Source: JBKBXU01 sp046313675 (GTDB lineage Bacteria; Bacteroidota; Bacteroidia; Cytophagales; Cytophagaceae). Taken from it: a stretch of DNA of 7,692 nucleotides. Within the stretch, counting starts at the first letter, position 1. Each line of letters starts with the position of its first letter. This document shows, one piece after another, positions 4,411 through 7,692 of this stretch. The position numbers and the translations under genes are program-made. The notes beneath the pieces were generated by a model. It searched no databases and was not told the origin of the DNA. It worked only from the letters and a program-made list of their open reading frames with translations. The stretch lies in assembly GCA_046313675.1 (NCBI GenBank), contig JBKBXU010000234.1, positions 1-7,692 of the forward strand. Reading direction: 5' to 3'.

Positions 4411-5382
4411 ATGAGCGAAATCGAACCATTATTAAAAGAAAACAAAAACCGTTTTGTTCTCTTCCCTATCCAGCATGATGATATTTGGCAAATGTATAAA
4501 CAGGAGGAAGCCAGTTTCTGGACAGCAGAAGAAATCGACCTGACGCAGGATCTAACGGATTGGGTTAAACTTAATGATGGAGAGAGGCATTTCATATCTC
4601 ACGTATTGGCATTTTTTGCTGCCAGCGATGGGATTGTTAATGAAAATCTTGCACAAAACTTTCTTGATGAAGTCCAATACCCTGAAGCTAAATGTTTTTA
4701 TGGCTTTCAGATAATGATGGAAAACATCCATTCGGAGACCTACTCTCTTCTTATAGATACCTATATTAAGGATGCTAAAGAAAAAAGTAAACTTTTTAAT
4801 GCACTTGATACCATTCCGTGTGTAACAAAAAAAGGCGAATGGGCTTTACGCTGGATCGATAACGGATCTTTTGTAGAAAGGCTTGTAGCTTTTGCAGCGG
4901 TAGAAGGCATCTTCTTTTCAGGAAGCTTCTGCTCTATATTCTGGTTGAAGAAACGTGGGTTGATGCCGGGATTAAGCTTCTCAAATGAATTAATATCAAG
5001 AGATGAGGGCTTGCATTGCGATTTTGCCTGTCTTCTGTATACCGAACATATTAAAAATAAACTGCCGGATGATCAGTTGAAAAAAATAATTACTGATGCG
5101 GTAGAAATAGAAAAAGAATTTGTGACAGACGCTCTTCCTGTTAACCTTATAGGGATGAATGCTAAGCTGATGCAACAATATATTGAATTTGTTGCTGACA
5201 GACTACTCATCGCACTTGGTTCATCAAGAATTTACAATGTATCAAATCCATTTGATTTTATGGAAATGATCTCTTTGCAAGGCAAGACTAATTTCTTTGA
5301 GAAGCGCGTGGCAGAATATCAGAAGGCCGGTGTGATGAACGAAGGCAAAGATCAGAAGTTCAGCCTGGATGAAGATTTCTAA
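4411..5382 (+). CDS. nrdB: Ribonucleoside-diphosphate reductase class Ia, beta subunit (R2)
   Basis: NrdB supplies the stable radical that starts reduction of ribonucleoside diphosphates by NrdA. The 323-residue sequence is close to mammalian R2, without its N-terminal extension. Diiron ligands are Asp73, Glu104, His107, Glu165, Glu199 and His202, and the radical tyrosine is Tyr111 in HSETYS. These correspond to mouse D139, E170, H173, E233, E267, H270 and Y177. Trp37 and Tyr303, for long-range radical transfer, match mouse W103 and Y370. The C-terminal FSLDEDF resembles the mouse FTLDADF tail that docks on R1. With the tyrosine present it should be a tyrosyl-radical diiron enzyme, not a Mn/Fe or metal-free variant. 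nrdA follows 75 bases downstream, so the two probably form an operon. The start is preceded by A/T-rich sequence without a Shine-Dalgarno. Confidence 0.98.
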   Translation: MSEIEPLLKENKNRFVLFPIQHDDIWQMYKQEEASFWTAEEIDLTQDLTDWVKLNDGERHFISHVLAFFAASDGIVNENLAQNFLDEVQYPEAKCFYGFQIMMENIHSETYSLLIDTYIKDAKEKSKLFNALDTIPCVTKKGEWALRWIDNGSFVERLVAFAAVEGIFFSGSFCSIFWLKKRGLMPGLSFSNELISRDEGLHCDFACLLYTEHIKNKLPDDQLKKIITDAVEIEKEFVTDALPVNLIGMNAKLMQQYIEFVADRLLIALGSSRIYNVSNPFDFMEMISLQGKTNFFEKRVAEYQKAGVMNEGKDQKFSLDEDF

Positions 5383-5457
5383 AGATTTGAAATCAATACC
5401 CTTTGTTTTTAGTTTTATATATATAAGTATCCTGTATTCTAAATTATTTTTTGCAAT

Positions 5458-7692
5458 ATGTTTGTAATAAAAAGAGATGGCAGACGCGAGTCTGTAAGAT
5501 TTGACAAAATCACAGCACGTATAGAGAAACTGTGCTACGGGCTGGATATGAACTTTATTAACCCAATTGATATCTCTAAAAAAGTAATTGATGGGTTATA
5601 CGATGGAGTAACTACTGTAGAATTGGATAATCTGGCAGCAGAAACATCTGCGTCCCTGACGACCAAACATCCGGATTATGCTATACTGGCTGCAAGAATA
5701 GCCATTTCCAATCTTCATAAGGTTACAAGTAAGTCTTTCTCCAATACCATGAAAAGGCTGTATACTTATGTTGATCCTAAGACAGGTGAAAATGCTTCTT
5801 TAATTTCTAAAGAAGTATATGAAACAATAAGAAAACATGCTGCACAGCTTGATTCTGCTATTTTGTATGACAGGGACTTCAACTATGATTACTTTGGGTT
5901 CAAAACCCTTGAGAGATCATACCTGCTTAGGTTGGATGGAAAAGTAGTGGAGAGGCCACAGCACATGATTATGCGTGTAGCCATAGGCATTCATAGCAAC
6001 AACATTGATGCAGCTATAGAAACCTACAACTTAATGTCAGAGAAGTGGTTTACGCACGCTACCCCGACCTTATTTAATGCAGGTACTCCTAAGCCGCAAT
6101 TATCATCGTGTTTCCTGTTGACCATGAAGAACGATAGTATAGATGGTATTTACGATACCCTGAAGCAGTGTGCAAAAATTTCACAATCTGCAGGAGGTAT
6201 CGGATTAAGCATTCATAGTGTTAGAGCTACCGGTTCATACATTAAAGGTACTAATGGTACTTCTAATGGTATTATTCCAATGCTACGTGTGTTTAACGAT
6301 ACAGCACGTTATGTTGATCAGGGTGGAGGAAAAAGAAAAGGAGCTTTTGCTATTTATATTGAGCCTTGGCATGCAGATGTATTTGAATTCCTGGATCTTA
6401 GAAAAAATCACGGAAAGGATGAAATGAGAGCACGTGACCTTTTCTATGCTCTTTGGATCTCAGACTTATTCATGAAGAGGGTTGAATCAAACGGGGAGTG
6501 GTCTCTGTTCTGCCCTAACGAAGCTCCTGGAATGGAAGATTGCTATGGTAAAGAGTTTGAAGCTCTGTATGAAAAATATGAGCGTGAAGGACGTGCCAGA
6601 AAGGTAGTTAAGGCGCAGGAATTATGGTTTGCCATACTGGAATCTCAGACCGAAACAGGAACTCCTTATATGCTTTATAAGGACCATGCAAATAGAAAAT
6701 CTAACCAAAAGAATCTTGGTACAATCAAATCTAGTAACTTGTGTACTGAGATTATGGAGTATACTTCGCCGGAGGAAGTGGCGGTATGTAATCTTGCATC
6801 GCTTGCTCTTCCTAAATATGTTATTGACGGAAAGTTTGACCATCAGAAATTATATGAAGTAACCTACTCAGTAACTAAAAATCTGAACCGGGTTATTGAT
6901 ATTAATTATTATCCTGTTCCGGAAGCTAAAACTTCAAACATGCGCCACAGACCAATAGGTTTGGGTGTTCAGGGTTTAGCAGATGCATTTATTATGCTGC
7001 GTATGCCATTTGATTCAGAAGAAGCAAAAGCGCTGAATACGGATATTTTTGAAACCATATATTTTGCTGCCATGACGGCATCAAAAGATATGGCCATAGA
7101 ACAAGGGCCTTATGAGACATTTAAAGGTTCACCTGTGTCAAAAGGGATATTTCAATTTGACATGTGGGGGGTTACTCCATCATCCGGAAGATGGGATTGG
7201 GATTCTTTGAAGAAAGAGGTGAAGCAACATGGGGTAAGAAACTCCCTGCTTGTTGCGCCAATGCCTACAGCTTCTACTTCGCAAATTTTGGGTAACAATG
7301 AGTGCTTTGAGCCATATACATCCAATATTTATACAAGAAGGGTGTTGTCAGGAGAGTTTGTAGTAGTAAACAAACATCTTATGAAAGACCTGATCAAACT
7401 TGGCTTGTGGAACGACAAGATGAAGAACAAGCTGATCGAAGCAAACGGTTCTATACAGAACATTCCTGAAATTCCTCAACATATTAAGGATCTTTATAAA
7501 ACGGTTTGGGAAATTAAACAAAAAACGCTTATTGATATGGCTGCTGACAGAGGAGCGTATATCTGCCAAAGCCAAAGCCTTAACATACATATTCAGGATC
7601 CAAACTTTGGGAAACTTACTTCAATGCATTTCTATGCATGGAAGAAAGGACTTAAAACCGGTATGTACTACATGAGAACTAAAGCAGCTGCG
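5458..7692 (+). CDS. nrdA: Ribonucleoside-diphosphate reductase class Ia, alpha subunit (R1), 3' partial
   Basis: The frame is open from the ATG at 5458 to the window end (745 residues); by comparison with mammalian R1 (792) roughly 50 residues are missing, including the C-terminal cysteine pair that is re-reduced by thioredoxin or glutaredoxin. The protein begins with an ATP-cone (MFVIKRDGRRESVRFDKIT, about residues 1-90) with Asp57, tied to dATP inhibition in mouse R1. Asp226 and Arg256 of the specificity site are present. The catalytic set is Cys218, Asn427, Cys429 (thiyl radical), Glu431 and Cys444, and the radical-transfer pair is Tyr737-Tyr738. All fall at the mouse numbers. The enzyme makes dNDPs in the cytoplasm together with NrdB, encoded 75 bases upstream. 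The ATG follows TTTTTTGCAAT, with no Shine-Dalgarno. No internal stop or frameshift is seen, and no intein. Confidence 0.98.
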   Translation, partial: MFVIKRDGRRESVRFDKITARIEKLCYGLDMNFINPIDISKKVIDGLYDGVTTVELDNLAAETSASLTTKHPDYAILAARIAISNLHKVTSKSFSNTMKRLYTYVDPKTGENASLISKEVYETIRKHAAQLDSAILYDRDFNYDYFGFKTLERSYLLRLDGKVVERPQHMIMRVAIGIHSNNIDAAIETYNLMSEKWFTHATPTLFNAGTPKPQLSSCFLLTMKNDSIDGIYDTLKQCAKISQSAGGIGLSIHSVRATGSYIKGTNGTSNGIIPMLRVFNDTARYVDQGGGKRKGAFAIYIEPWHADVFEFLDLRKNHGKDEMRARDLFYALWISDLFMKRVESNGEWSLFCPNEAPGMEDCYGKEFEALYEKYEREGRARKVVKAQELWFAILESQTETGTPYMLYKDHANRKSNQKNLGTIKSSNLCTEIMEYTSPEEVAVCNLASLALPKYVIDGKFDHQKLYEVTYSVTKNLNRVIDINYYPVPEAKTSNMRHRPIGLGVQGLADAFIMLRMPFDSEEAKALNTDIFETIYFAAMTASKDMAIEQGPYETFKGSPVSKGIFQFDMWGVTPSSGRWDWDSLKKEVKQHGVRNSLLVAPMPTASTSQILGNNECFEPYTSNIYTRRVLSGEFVVVNKHLMKDLIKLGLWNDKMKNKLIEANGSIQNIPEIPQHIKDLYKTVWEIKQKTLIDMAADRGAYICQSQSLNIHIQDPNFGKLTSMHFYAWKKGLKTGMYYMRTKAAA

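Noticed and set aside
4362..4595. Minus-strand open frame opposite the nrdB start
   Set aside because: It is antisense to the well-identified nrdB and its promoter, with no protein features. The same applies to minus-strand frames at 4996-5178, 6622-6843 and 7348-7590.
6218..6427. Plus-strand frame inside nrdA
   Set aside because: It lies wholly within nrdA in another frame; the nrdA frame carries all catalytic residues.
1..7692. CRISPR array, insertion sequence, phage genes, tRNA/rRNA genes or a defence system
   Set aside because: No regularly spaced repeats, transposase motifs, RNA-gene sequences or toxin/nuclease domains were recognised on either strand.

Overview
The window looks like chromosomal DNA of an AT-rich member of the Bacteroidota, most likely a free-living Cytophagales/Sphingobacteriales-type organism. 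Three things point there. Promoter-like sites fit the Bacteroidota pattern (TTTG, about 20 bases, then TAnnTTTG). The lipoproteins carry a Bacteroidota-style acidic export signal after the lipid cysteine. The class Ia ribonucleotide reductase is of the eukaryote-like type common in this phylum. The placement is inferred from sequence character, not from a database search.

Layout. Positions 1-863 (+) are the C-terminal part of a polytopic membrane protein that resembles glycan polymerase / membrane glycosyltransferase-like proteins; its start lies outside the window. A complete rhomboid intramembrane protease (893-1522, +) follows 29 bases later, probably in the same transcript. The spacer 1523-1662 has three heptamer repeats, a 43-base imperfect palindrome and a smaller hairpin. 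It separates the rhomboid gene from two convergent, tandemly duplicated lipoprotein genes (1663-2217 and 2425-2979, both -). These encode equal-length proteins about 75% identical, and their upstream regions are duplicated too. Beyond a strong terminator (3359-3382) is the ribosomal operon rplU-rpmA (L21, L27; -), with a near-consensus promoter at 4038-4069. After a 405-base divergent intergenic region come nrdB (4411-5382, +) and nrdA (5458 to the window end, +), the two subunits of aerobic ribonucleotide reductase.

Function. nrdB and nrdA together make deoxyribonucleotides: NrdB holds the diiron-tyrosyl radical and NrdA holds the catalytic and allosteric sites. All expected residues are present, and NrdA key residues fall at the same numbers as in mammalian R1. 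rplU-rpmA is housekeeping. The membrane protein, the rhomboid protease and the lipoproteins are envelope functions with no visible direct link to the rest.

I see no defence island, CRISPR array, insertion sequence, tRNA or rRNA gene. The least explained parts are the non-coding ones: the palindrome after the rhomboid gene and the duplicated, hairpin-containing upstream blocks of the lipoprotein pair.
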